A DNA stretch of 64,000 nt from Wyeomyia smithii (Eukaryota; Arthropoda; Insecta; Diptera; Culicidae), in assembly GCF_029784165.1 (NCBI RefSeq), contig NC_073696.1, positions 241,660,892-241,724,891 of the forward strand, read 5' to 3'. Position 1 is the stretch's first letter; each line of letters begins with the position of its first letter. A model generated the notes under the pieces. That model saw only the letters and a list, made by a program, of their open reading frames with translations. It was not told where the DNA came from and did no database searches. A program made the translations under genes and the position numbers. This document shows, piece after piece, positions 47,019 to 59,239 of the stretch.

Positions 47019-49976
47019 CAGTGATCACCCGATTATATCTCACCCTGATGATAAGGAAAGTGATAAAATCGGGAAATTGTTAAAATATTATTTTTTTTAT
47101 CGAAGATGTTAAATCAATAACTAAATACGTAAAATCAGTGATTTTAATTTTTTTTTGGAAAATTCATCTGTACAAACATGAAAAAAGCTGCAGTTATTTT
47201 TTCATAAATCGATATATCTGAATAATGACAAAAGATAGAGAAAAGTTGTCAAGGGATGAATTTGAGAAAACTGTCTGAGCTTTTATAAAAAATATTTAAA
47301 AAATTCAATTTGAGATCCTGTACTGAAAAAAAAAATTTCAAAAACAAAAAGTGACTATAAAAAACCGATCATCACTATTTTTTTAAAACATTTTTTTGGA
47401 TAGATAATTCGGTTCCCTAAAACTACTGTAAAGTTTCTTGTTTTGAGATCACCTAAAACTTAGCCTAAGACACCAAGCGTCTATCTTTATCTAATAAAAA
47501 AGTTAATATTCTATCTCACTTTTAGGAGGATTGATCACCCAGCTTTCTACATCAAAAGATGCGTTTTCAAATATTTTGAAACTTCTCCGAACATATTATA
47601 CGTTTATAATAAACATTTGTATCACTATTCAGTTATTCGCACGATAACAGCAAAATGTAACATTGTTCATCGCACGGTTTAAAAATTTGAATTATTATCG
47701 AATTTTCATGTACCTCTGATTTTTTTCGCAGAAATGTTGTCAACTGGATAAGAATCAAGGATCGGGAAGTTAAAAAATGTTTCATCGGCGATTTTTTGAA
47801 AAACTTGGATTTAAATTTTTTTAGCGCAAATCAACAAAAAAAAAATCCCGCTAACTTCACTAATGTCAGTCATATTAACAGTCATATTATTACGCAGCAA
47901 CCAGGGCATTTGAGGGTAGTGCAGTGTCATTAAATTTCAAAAATTTAACAATTAAGTCTGTCATTTTACCACAGATAGACAGGCGTGCCACTCCATACAA
48001 AATTCTAATAAAATGTGGATCCGATTAATTTGTGCGACACGTACTGGACATATTTCGCAACCTTTTAATCTATGAATATGAATTTCATGGTACCTCTGTT
48101 TGTCTGTGATTTAACCATAGGAAATCACACTGCCCATAATTCAAAAATTGGCTAATATGCCATTTTTACCAAAATCGAGAAAACAGTTTCTTGTGATGGT
48201 AAACACTCTAAAGAAGGTCCCTATGGAAGCCGATTGTCAAAAAATGCATTTGGGAAGGCAGCAAATGTGAAACAATTTTGGCTAATATCCAAAATAATTG
48301 AGTAGTTGTCTAATATCCAATATGTTTCTACCTGCGGCATGTTCACAAACCAGTGTATTATTACTGTACTCTGTTTCGTCTAACTTTCGAAAGTGTGTTG
48401 TAGTCTGATGGTTACTGGCGACAGGTAAGCGATCGTAAGGCCCTTGCATCAACTTTGACTTTTTTAAGAACAATATATTTTATGCAACAAGAATTAATTT
48501 GTGGTGCTGCGAAACCCAATGATCAAAACGCGTGAGTATTTCCTTCTGTCATAAATCTTTACATTCTTAAAAATGCTGTTTAGCTTTTTGATTAGAAGTA
48601 ATATTAAAGAGAAGATACAGGTTTAATTTTAGATTTGATGAGAAAAAATAGGAAAGTGGATTGTGAGACTATCATGAATAAAAATATTGTCGTTATATTG
48701 TTATATTGTTGTACGTAACAATTGTCTCGTCGTCCTTTTCGTCCTCACTTGTGCTTCCGTGTTTGATAAAACAAAACTTAAAACCATTTCCATCACCAAC
48801 GAGCACGATATAACTCACATCGTATGGATATTAGCCAAATTGCACACCGGTTTGTCAACTGACCTTTCGTTTATAATTGAAACAACGACTACTGCATTAA
48901 AAATACGTGGTGGATGGAATTTTTCTGCAGATTTCTCTGTTTCAACTCAATGGCAAGGTTCCGGCATATATGAAGGGTGATATAATCAATAAAAAAGTTG
49001 TCATGTTAAGTCAAAACATGTTGTACCGACAAAAAACTTTAAAATGCGTTTTTCTCAATTTGATGCCTATGGCATATTAACCAATTTTTGAATTATGGGC
49101 AGCACAGCAATCAATGCATTTGAGGATAGTGCAATGTCACTTCATTTCGAAAATTTCACGAATAAACCATGAAGCTAGACCACGAGAAGTGTAGAAATTT
49201 GGTTCGCGTCTTGTGCTTCAAACTTCTTACTTCCTGCCTATGTATAACGAAAATGATAAAAAGTATCCAAGAGTTTTGTGCGGAAGTTGTTATCTGTGGG
49301 TGTACTGAAAGTCCAAAAGTAAGTGGAATGTGATCTAATTATTGTCAAATTACTTATTGCTGACGCACCTTTTCGAACAAGGTCTGAAGCATCGAGATGT
49401 GCACGTCCACCACTACAATGAAGATACTTAAATATAAATAACTTTGAATTTCTCAAAGGAAAAATGTGTTTTAATGATTTTGTTTACCTAATCCGACCAA
49501 GATTGAATATTAAGGAAATTTTCTCTACAAAAAACATAAAAACAAACTGGTTTTCTGGATTCCCGTACGTTTTCCTGTACTCCCACAAAAACTGTTACGT
49601 CTAAATTTGCGCTGAACGTCTTTTAAATAAATGAATTCAATTTTTCAAAAAAATCGCCGATGAAATATTTTTTAACTTCCCGATTCTTGATTCTTATCCA
49701 GTTGGCGACATTTCTGCGAAAAAAAATTAGAGGTACATGAAAATTCGACAATAATCGGAATTTTGACACCGTGCATCGGTTGAATTTTTAATGTAAACTG
49801 CATTCAGAATGATACACAGAATTATGAAAAATATCTTAAATATTGAAGCGTAATAGAAAATCAGTTCACCCTAACATTTTTTTAATGAAATGTTTTATGA
49901 TGATGAAATCGGGTGAAAAATGTGATAAAATCGGGGGCAGATAAAATCGGGTACAGATATAATCGGGTGATTACTG
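47019..49976. mobile_element. Inverted-repeat element, about 3 kb, non-coding
   Basis: The left end reads CAGTGATCACCCGATTATAT and the right end is its inverted complement with one change. Multiple ACCCGATTTTATC motifs lie just inside the right end. Further inverted pairs occur inward: TCATGTACCTCTGATTTTTT (about 47707) matches 49720-49745, and CAACTGGATAAGAATCAAGG (about 47751) matches about 49680-49705. A different element (48130-49102) is nested inside. No transposase and no clear target duplication. Confidence 0.7.
48130..49102. mobile_element. Nested TIR element, CACA flanks
   Basis: The termini CTGCCCATAATTCAAAAATT and its complement extend to about 34 bp (through GGCTAATATGCC). CACA stands on both sides (48126-48129 and 49103-49106). 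It lies inside the 47-50 kb inverted-repeat element. A 97-codon open frame at 48687-48980 starts at TTG and has no recognisable domain. Confidence 0.75.
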
Positions 49977-49979
49977 CAG

Positions 49980-50425
49980 CACGAAATGACATCTATAACC
50001 TGTAGTACCATCAGGCTAAAATTTAAAAATGACAATAAAAAAAAAATGGTCACATGACATACAAGTTGTCGCAACCCCATAGGCTGTTAGGCAAGAACAA
50101 ACGTGAAAGAAGTATATTCGCATTATCAGTGTTTTCATATTTGTCGCAAAATATGTTTGGGCTCCATAATTGATTACTTCATTTGTTCAATTTATTTCGT
50201 GTGTTTTTTTGGAATGGAAATATGAAAAGAGAAATATAAGTTTTGCAGTTCAATTAACATCGATTAATGGCTTCAAATGTCATTGAAATCAGATAAAGAG
50301 AAAAATCATATTCCTTTCCGGCAGCAAGAACATCATTACCCTACAACTAAAACAATGTCGCACGCTAACCTGTGAGGCTAATAGCGGTCTCGACCAACTA
50401 TATTAGTTGAGAGAATTTATTATCT
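49980..50425. other. AT-rich stretch, nothing recognised
   Basis: No feature seen between the 3 kb element and the SINE. Confidence 0.3.
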
Positions 50426-50428
50426 ATA

Positions 50429-50620
50429 TTGTTTTCGGCACACTTTGCTTGTTGTAGGATAAGTACAACGATACACCGTGCAACGATACACCAGTGTTGA
50501 GTCGAGAGAATTTCCAGCTCGAAAGGATCCTCGACCTGATCGGAAATCAACCCCATTATCATAACCGTGTAGGAGAGCTAGCCAATCGACATCGCTAACC
50601 ACAGAGCCACGGGTACCACA
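50429..50620 (-). mobile_element. tRNA-derived SINE 2, copy 2
   Basis: Minus-strand homologue of 23750-23933: GTGGTACCCGTGGCTCTGTG, GGTTAGCGATGTCG, then a body ending CCGAAAACAAT. Box B has decayed (GGTTGATTTCCGATC), and a 12-bp block with CAACGATACAC is duplicated. Confidence 0.8.
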
Positions 50621-50624
50621 TATT

Positions 50625-53600
50625 ACTACCCTGCTGAGCCGAAAAAAAACTTAAACAATGTTTAGAGCGAATATGGTATTTATCCCGAAGCTCTTGTTGA
50701 TCATATGTGCTCGAAGTTTATGCTACCTTTAGTACAACAAAACTAGGATTACATTTTTCAATTTTCAACTAGGTACCTACCTATATTTATAAAATATAAC
50801 ACGCGTCAATGATGTGTTTTGCGAAAGTTTTTATCGACAGCATAAAAAATGAGTTCAAGTTGGAATGCGTTTATAGCTAAAAAAAAAACAACATGAGTTT
50901 TGTATGAAGTGATACCCAGGAACGAGATTAGTTACATAATTACATATTGTGAAAGAAAATTAGAAGAGCAAATCAAGCTGAACCGAACGACCCAACGAAG
51001 TCGTCAAGTAACCTGTCAACAATTCTAAACTGATCTTAATGTATCCTGATCCCTAGGTTCACCTTTCGGAACGATACCATCATCGTAATCGGCTTGTAAA
51101 AAGCACAATAGACCCATCATTTTCAGCCCGTAAATGCTTCGCTCGCCGCAAAGTAGCACTGAAAACTGTAACCGGTTTGTCAGCTCGGAAAACACCTCTA
51201 CGGCTCCGAGTATCAGCGCTAGAGATATTTCATTTGGCGTGAGATTTCCCTCCCCGTATCTCGAACCGGCTCGTGGTTTCGGTTTCGAACGGGTATCGGT
51301 GCGCAATTGTCTTACAGATTTGTTGACTTGTTTTTACAGCATATCGCGCGCGCACGCCTGCTTGTAGTTGGAAGATGCGTGGGAAAGCTGCTGCCTGCCT
51401 TTTCCTTTCCTCACCAACCTACAAGCTCAGCCCGACCCTAGGGAAAACATAATTTTTCTCGTACAGTGACGGTAGCCACTGCTGCCACGCCGCAAATATA
51501 AACAAAATTCACACATCATCACACATATACACACAACCATTCGGGGCCGGTTTCACGCCATGCAGATGGGATTGCGGTATCGTGGTCTAGTGGTTAGTAC
51601 GTATACTAACCGGCCGCTCCCCACATCTAATATTGCCCAAACCCAAACCGAACTGAAATGCAGTTTTCTTTGTCTTTCCTTTCCATAATAGTACAGCCCA
51701 GCCATGTGCTGCACGTGCATGTCATTTAAATATACCGGCTTCCCTACGTTCCGCCTTCATGCCAACTGGCAGTACGGTAGAGTGACTCCTAGAACCGGCT
51801 TTGTAATTCGTACCTCCGCCGATATGACTGCGGGAGGAAACGCTAGCTAAGTTGTGCGACTAGTCTCTCTCTAGTATAGCAAAGGCAAAACTACATCGCA
51901 GCACAACAACACTCTATCGTATAGCGTAGAAAAAGAAAACGACAAATACAGCAAACGGGAAAAAGTATGACAACTGGCTTTCTCATAATTCCCCTTCCGT
52001 TGCAGCAGTCGTCTCCCGGGCTGGAGTCATCTACGAGCGCACGACACGATTAAAACCCAAGGATGAGCTCATTTATTTCCAATCAACAAGTTTGGTTCTT
52101 GTGTTTGTTTTGCTCAGCGCATTTTTAAAGCAGTTTGTCGGGGTCGGCTAGACAATAGGGGGGGGGTTGCGACGGCGGCAAAAACAACGGCGGAATGACG
52201 GAGCAACGAGCACCTGAGAGTGATCGTTATTAGAGTGACACTATTGGCGGAGAATTCGGTGCAGGTAGTACCGGTTATTTCGGAACCGGCCGGTTCGTCT
52301 TTGTCGTTAATGGAAATCCTATTCTAGGATACTTTTATAACAGGATACAAATGAGGGAGCAAAGGTTTCAAACAAAAAATTAACTTAATTGCTATTTGAG
52401 CCTGGTTTTAAGCACGCTTATACCGAGGAGTAATTATCTACAATATTGTACTGATTCATTTTAAAGCATTAGAACATGCTAATAAATTAAATTGTGTTAG
52501 ATAATTCCATACACAAAGCCATTTAATTTTCGCAGCTGTTGAATCTGCATTGATTCAATTTATAACAGTTAAACTCTAATCGGTCTGCACTGTTATACAA
52601 AAAATGCCACTACTATCCGCCAGGTGGCACAAAACGTTTTGCTAGTAGCGCCGCCGCGCGAGTTGGCGACCGTTTGCAGAACATATAGCTCTACAGTGAA
52701 GCCCACAGAAGCATGTTCTTTTAGGTTTATAAAATTATTATTCTTAGCTTGGGGAGTTTTATGGTACATGTTGCTACTACAAATACAAATATCTCGGTCA
52801 CATATCTGTTTTGTCTGATTTGACTTGCAAACTTCCCTTATTCACATAGTGGAACGAGAACATTTTTATGTTGATTTCGTCAATATCAATACACGGATTG
52901 AGCATCCATCATAGTGAATAGCAACAGGTTGCAAATGTTCTCAGCTGTTTACTTACTTGACAAATCAATGATTCAATATTGAATCGAATGCATGTTCATA
53001 TCGAATGCAACAATGTGTCACATTGTAAAACCTATACCCAAATGAAATTCACACAGTAGTGATATGCGTGATGTTTTGTAAGAAAAATAAAAAAAAGTTA
53101 TTTTTTTATACATATTTGAACATGTAGAGGCTGTATCTAGTAAGAAATTTTCTCATCCTTAAAATAGAATCAATCAAATTGCTGTTAGTGGTGAACACTT
53201 AAAGTTAGTGCCAATTAAGGAAAAATATTCAAGAAACTTTAAAATTGAATAACTCTGAGTAGATTAACGTTAAAGTCTATGCGTAGAAGACGTTTTTCTG
53301 GTCAAATGTGGCCTACTGTCAATCCCTAAAATATTCACAAGAAACCACAAGAAAACCCTGAATCTGCGAGCCTTCGCAAGATATCTGTCTGTTGCATTCA
53401 TATTTAATTCAATCAAAATTGAGTATGTTTTGATCGCCTATTAACTGATGAACTACTGTTCATCAATGAAGTGAATTCACAGCTTCTCTTTTGAAAGGTA
53501 AAAAAGCATATTCCTGCGTCGTTGCATTGGAAAATCGTTTTGTAGTCACAACCGCATTTGTGAGAGTTGCACCATCGCACATAGGGGTATTTGAGTGCAA

Positions 53601-54710
53601 AAGTTGAAATAAATTGCAAAACTCAAAATTATTATTGAGCTTCCATAATTAATACCACTAGATTCATAGATAGTGGGGGTATCCCATGGTAACTATTTTG
53701 CTATAATTTGTTTTGTTTTTGGCTCACAACAGCTGTCAAACTAGAAGGTAAAAGCAGAGCAGATTTTGAATACGAAGTTTTGTGATTTTTTCGGTAGAAT
53801 TTATAATACTGGTGATTTTATTCGGCCTGTTTCGAATATGGATCTTCAAATGAGAGGTATACATTAGGTTTTGAACATTTTAGATGGAGGGTTTGGTGTC
53901 TTGTTAACTGTATATTTTGCATTGCCAATTATGGATATTTTACCTTTCGAATTGAACTTCGAAATTGTTTTTTTCTATGTTCTGGACGTTTCTGTGCACA
54001 AACAAACTCATTTTTAAGTAGATACGAGTGTCCTTAAACACGTCCAGAAAAAAAAACTTGCGCATGTTTGCGCGTTCAGGATATATCTTGATTTTATGCA
54101 ATCCTATCCAATGTTTTTTTAAATTTATGAGTCGTTTTTTTGAAATCGTGACGTGTTTTCAGACACCGAAAAAAACTTTCTGAGGAAACTTCTTTGAAAA
54201 TGGCTTCAAGAATCCTCTGCCACACCATGGAATGATATGTTTAGTTTTTTGGAGGCGAAGTTTTTCCCAATAATGAATCGTTCTTGAAATCGCGAAAGAT
54301 GCTTAAACAGCGAATTAGTGTTATTAAAGCAAATATCATGCGCACGTGGACAGCATCTAATCGACACAAAATCCGCTTCTTTGCAATGAATGATACTTTG
54401 AGTCTCTTGGTTCCAGAACAAGTCAATTCCTCTAAGGAGGTCGTTGTAACATTTGGGTACGATTTTTAGTCTGATAAATAAACGTTTTTGTATATAACTT
54501 CGTTTAACTGTATAAAAATCAAATATAAATAAGAATATATTTCCAGCTAAATCTGTTTTTGTGCAATCGTTCATTTTTGTGCAGTCTGTATTGAAACTGT
54601 CTGCATAAAAGCAAAACTTTAGAACTACATTCCGAATCGAATCCAGAATTTTTGTTTGTTATTATTAGTCATTACTTCGCTGTCAACTGTTTGGTGTACA
54701 GGTCAATTGC
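50625..54710. other. Low-repeat region, no gene recognised
   Basis: 51000-52330 is G+C richer and free of obvious repeats; the rest is AT-rich. A half tRNA-like site occurs at about 51575-51610. A short inverted pair (TTCTGGACGTTT / AAACACGTCCAGAA) lies at 53978-54052. No exon or promoter can be defended. Confidence 0.3.
51575..51615 (+). other. tRNA-like 5' half (box A only)
   Basis: TATCGTGGTCTAGTGGTTAG followed by TACGTATACTAACC resembles the D-arm region of a tRNA or the head of a tRNA-derived SINE. No box B follows within the expected distance and the acceptor stem does not close, so it is a relic, not a functional tRNA gene. Confidence 0.4.
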
Positions 54711-54717
54711 GAGGCTA

Positions 54718-55295
54718 GTACTACGATTGTAAGAGACCTGGGCGTAGTCATAGACTCGAAACTTACATTCATAGAACATTAAAACACAATAATCAACAAA
54801 GCAAATAGTATGCTGGGCTTTATAAAAGGCTTCGGCCATAATTTCCAAGACCCATATACAATCAAACTATTATATATCACATACGTCCGACCAATTATGG
54901 AATACTGTAGCATTGTATGGAATCCCTATATTGTAACACATAAAGAACGCATTGAATCTGTCCAAAAACAATTCCTTTTGTACGCGCTTCGTGAGCCAAA
55001 TTGGACAGCATTTCCCTTACCATCATATGAAACACGCTGCATGCCTATAAACATACAAGCACCTAAAGAACACCGCGAACTTTCAATGCTTTACTTTATC
55101 AATGACATTATTTCTCAGCGCGTGCAATCTTCTAAATTATTATTGCAACTAAATTTGTATGCACCCAGTCGTCAATTAAGAAATCGTAAAATATTTTCGG
55201 AAAACTCTCACAGAACTAACTACTCAAAATATGGCCCAATTAATCGCAATTATGTGTTCACAGTCCAAATAATCACTGACGAAGGCACTAAGTAA
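54718..55295 (+). pseudogene. CR1/Jockey-like LINE RT C-terminal fragment
   Basis: The plus strand encodes the end of a non-LTR reverse transcriptase: VRDLGVVIDSKLTFIEH, an in-frame stop at 54780, then NKANSMLGFIK, KLLYITYVRPIMEYCSIVWN, ERIESVQKQFLLYALR, LPSYETRC and a C-terminal tail ending at 55295. These blocks are those of CR1-like (mosquito Q/T1-type) ORF2 tails, recognised from memory. The catalytic motifs lie upstream and are missing. The 3' untranslated region after 55295 contains several GTGATAAGTGAAAAGTG-like repeats. A 5'-truncated copy located 330 bp upstream of the odorant receptor gene. Confidence 0.85.
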
Positions 55296-55625
55296 GTGTT
55301 GAAATACGTATATGCAAGTGATAAGTGAAAAGTGATAGAATTAAATAGTGAAAGTGGATAAAAAGTGTAATGTGTGGTAAGAAAGGTTATTCATCACTGC
55401 TACGTAGATATTATTTATCTTTCAGTTATAATTTTCATATTATAGACATAGAAACTGCTTAATATGAAAATTTCAGCGTTATTGTGCAGGAAAATATTTT
55501 TTTCCAACTTTTCAATCAAAATACCCCTATGTGCATCGGGTGAAATTGTGTTTTGATTTTGTTGCTCAATTAAGCTTACAGTTAATACTGATAAGGGGCA
55601 TTTTGCATTCATTTTTCGATAAGCA

Positions 55626-57010
55626 ATGTCGACAAAGAGTACGAAGATGAACTGTCTGAATTGTCCGATAATTGCGATCAACGTCTACATTTGGTACTTT
55701 TGGTCGTACATTTTGAAACACGATTTCAGGCGTTATGTAGGAACCATTCCCGGACTTATAATGAATTCGTTCATGTTCACTGAGGTTTACATGTCAAGAG
55801 GCGATTTCGAGCAAATGATCGTTAACGCATACTTCGCTGTGCTCGTGTTTGATGTGATAGTAAGTGAGATCAAATGAATATTTTTGCAGTGGTTTTAACG
55901 GACCTTATTTTGAAGCTGCGTCCAGTATTTGTGGTGTACATTCGCGAAAAATTGGAGAAATTTTTAGAGAAAATATCGTTTATGTACAAGGAAATGGAAG
56001 TTGGTGGATAGCGACTAATTGAGGGCAGAACATTCTTTATGTAACTTGTACTCATTCCAGAAAAGTGATGACCACGTAGCGCTGGGAATAGTTTCGAGGC
56101 TCACGAAGCGAGCAAGAACGCTATCTATCGGCAATATTATAGTTACATGCACCACCGCAGTATGTCTCATTATTTTTCCGCTGTTTAGTAGCAACCGTAG
56201 AATGTTGTTCAGTATGTACATTCCCGGGGTAAATGTCTCAGCTTCGCCTCAGTATGAAATTTTATACGCTATGCAGGCACTTTGGATGTTTCCCGCCTGC
56301 GGAATGTACCTTCCATTCACTAATTTATTTATGTGTACTACGACCTTCGGAGTCATTCAGATAAAAACATTACAACACCAGTTGACAACACTCAAAGATA
56401 CTGTGAAGAACAAGGATGGAAAGAATCTGGACAACACTATGAATAAGATCATTGAAACTCATCTGCAGATCAAAGATTATGTGTATGAGTTGAACTCCAT
56501 ATTCACCAACGTATGCTTTTATGAGTTTATGACTTTTGGGGTTTTGGTTTGCTCCTTGCTGTTTCTACTGAATACGGTTTCTTTCTCATATAGACTTGTT
56601 AAAGTTACAGTTTTTAAAAGTAACATTATTTTTAGAGCGCAGATAACAGTCAGGTGTTCGTCATTGTGCCCTATTCTGTTACAACAATGACGCAAGTATT
56701 CGTGTTCTACTGGCACGCAAATGAGGTTCGCGAGGAAAGCATGAAAATCGCTGAAGCTGCTTACAACGGACCTGTATGGACAAGGAGGAATCGATCAAAA
56801 AAAAGCTTCTACCGATCAGTCTTAGTGCTCAACGTCCACTGGAGGTAAGTTATAATTGCTTAATAGTTTCTTACAGTTTCTGTCTTTGATTTTCAGCTAA
56901 CATTGGGCAATGTTTTTCCGATGACGTTGGAATGGGGGGGGGGGATGTTTCAATCCTTGATGAATGCGTCCTACTCATATTGCACTATGCTGAGGAATTT
57001 CAAAGACTGA
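55626..57010 (+). pseudogene. Odorant receptor (7tm_6) gene, frame-broken
   Basis: Insect odorant receptors are seven-helix membrane proteins that form ligand-gated cation channels with Orco in sensory neurons. Exons: 1, 55626-55859 (starts MSTKSTKMNCLNCPIIAINV); 2, about 55889-55999; 3, 56061-56576 (helices with TCTTAVCLIIFPLF, MQALWMFPACGMYLPFTN and FMTFGVLVCSLLFLLNT); 4, 56636-56844 (SVTTMTQVFVFYWHANEVRE); 5, 56897-57007, ending YSYCTMLRNFKD with a stop at 57008-57010. Introns 2-4 are 61, 59 and 52 bp with GT-AG ends and phase 0. Total about 385-390 residues, normal for the family. Defects: the gap between exons 1 and 2 is only 30 bp and out of phase; exon 4 shifts frame near 56778, after which KKKLLPISLSAQRPLE reads on into exon 5; and an 11-G run inserts residues before MFQSLMNASYSY. 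Either a recent pseudogene or an allele with assembly indels. The orthologue number is not assigned. Confidence 0.85.
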
Positions 57011-57014
57011 GATA

Positions 57015-58185
57015 TTCAAGCTGTCATGCGTACGATTTTAATTTTTTTCAGCACAATCAAGTGTGTATCAGAAAATAGTAAACCGTCAAGAGCAATGCAT
57101 TATTTTGTTGGGTCAATTACAAAAGTACTTACCCATGGCACATATAAGGCGTATTAGGGGGATGTATCGAGACCCAATAGTTTGGAATCTAGTCTCTACG
57201 AAGAAATATTACATTTTGATGTTGATGTTCATTTAAAAAATATATTCAATAAAATTGTTCACGGTTCAATATTTCCACAGCAAATATTCTGTTTGAATTA
57301 CTTTGTAGAAAAAAATCACATGCGATTAAATTTCTATGAATTTCTACTAGCATTTCTAGATGCACAACACTGAAGTTTGTTGCCTGTTCTAAATTTGAAG
57401 TTATTTTCTATTGCCAAAATTCATTTTAAATCTAATTCACCATATCAAATACCACCAAAGTACACATTTCATATCCATATTATGTAAGAAAACATCCTAA
57501 ACAACAGGTCTGTGTCATTCAAAAACCAAATTTCAAATGGGTTTACGATGTCTCACTCAATCGTGTACTGCCATGCCCAAAATGAACCCTCAAAATACCA
57601 CGCTCATTTTAACAGTGTGACATTGAAGAAAAATCAATAAAATTTTTCCTTTGAATTGATATGTAAGAAAGACAATAAAAGCAGTATAAATGGCAAACAT
57701 CTTTTTGTTTTCTAAATGATTGTTTACTATTTCTGCTTTAAACTAAATCTGTGTAAACATCAGTTTTACTACTGAGCTTGATGTTATGCTTATTTAAAAC
57801 AGTAATCGTAACAAAAAATTTAGGCAATGTACCATGGAACAAATTTTATATGCGAGATTTCTCCACTATTTAAAAAAAAATTATGAAACATTCATCAACA
57901 ACATCAAGCAACTTCTCCGGATGCTGTCCAGAAAGTTTCATTGAGATTGTTTAAGTATTACAATTAGAAACAAGTTTTAAAAGATAATCCACTTTCAAAC
58001 ACAATTTTCCCTTACAATTGCTACCATGCCTTGTACGCAAGCAGTGATAACGGAATCAAATATTCAAGGATTGCAATATATTTTTCTGACAAAAGCTTCT
58101 ATAACATTCAAGTTTTATAATGAAACGCTTTTTGTGCAGAATATTTACATTAAAGTTGGAATTATATTTCACCAATAGCGAAGGC
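57015..58185. other. Downstream flank of the receptor gene
   Basis: AT-rich. Possible polyadenylation signals (AATAAA-like) occur but none is distinctive. No further exon or receptor fragment is recognised. Confidence 0.35.
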
Positions 58186-58190
58186 TTCTG

Positions 58191-58646
58191 TTTTGTATCA
58201 TGATCGGAACCGCTTACTTCCGAGACTTCACCGCTTCACTTTGCCTGTGTTTGATATAATGATGGATTTCACATACCTAGGTACAACTCATGAAAAAGTT
58301 TTTGTTAGAAAAACTTTTTTTCCTTTAAAGTGCCCGTTTTGGAATGTTCAGAATAGTTTTAGATAAATTAACTGCCTACCTAAAAATATATAAATTCAAA
58401 TATATCTGATATAAAATGGCTGTTCCGATTATGATACATATTTTGCGTCCGATCATGATACAAATTCTGTGATTCGATAAAATAATATATTTGCACGTCG
58501 AATTGGCTAAAAATTATTGTTCCTGTAAACTAGATTGTTTTGATAAATGCAATTCATTCATTTGAAAATGTTGAATGATGAAAATGTGGCATGTAAATGT
58601 ATGTTTCATGAAAATTGTTCAAAATTGTTCCGATCATGATACTTTG
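58191..58646. mobile_element. MITE built on ATCATGATCGGAAC ends
   Basis: GTATCATGATCGGAAC on the left is matched by GTTCCGATCATGATAC on the right (16-bp perfect inverted pair). Two more copies of the right-end motif lie inside near 58413 and 58447. No clear target duplication; no coding. Confidence 0.6.
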
Positions 58647-58739
58647 CCTTACGAGATTTACCGTTCGCAATTTTCTTCATCATTTAAAACTTAAAACAGT
58701 CAAGAGCAAATTGACTTTTCCCATATCAAACAATATTTA

Positions 58740-59237
58740 GGGTATGGCACATGTTCTAAGCAGCTTTAGGAACCGCCTGTGTACTGAGACGAAATACTCG
58801 AAATGTGTTGGGTGAAATTCAAACAAAAGTATATCAATCTGTTCTTTATCTTTTTCTCTGTCAGAACTTCTTTTTAGATTGTGAAAACAAGTTAGCAAAC
58901 ATTAATAATAATCAATTAAAGTTACCAATCGAGGGAGACTATTCCAATCACCCCGAACCTATTTTGAGCAGTTTCCATCTGTTTTGCAGGCTTTTTTTTT
59001 CAGCACCCGGAGTGGCTCCTGAATGGCTGCAATATAGGTCGATTTGTTACGATTATTGTTTGTGCACAGATTTCTTTGTGATTTACGGTATTTCTTATAT
59101 TTGTAAGACAGCTGATTGTCTACAAAGTTTTCGATTCCATCCTCGAAATTGTCGATATTGATCAGAATTCAGGAGTTTGAGGCCTGTTTTCTTCGACTGA
59201 TTAGAATAGGCGCCACTGCTTAAGTCGTTCCTTACCC
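58740..59237. mobile_element. MITE, family 1 copy 2 (TA target duplication)
   Basis: Full-length homologue of 5337-5831, in the same orientation, with ends GGGTATGGCAC and GTTCCTTACCC and TA on both sides (58738-58739 and 59238-59239). Many single-base differences and few indels separate the two copies. Confidence 0.85.
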
Positions 59238-59239
59238 TA

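Noticed and set aside
28886..50000. Integrated copies of RNA viruses, common in mosquito genomes
   Set aside because: I looked for polymerase, helicase or nucleoprotein motifs in the open frames and saw none.
51575..51615. Functional tRNA gene
   Set aside because: Only a box A-like half is present; no box B and no closing acceptor stem.
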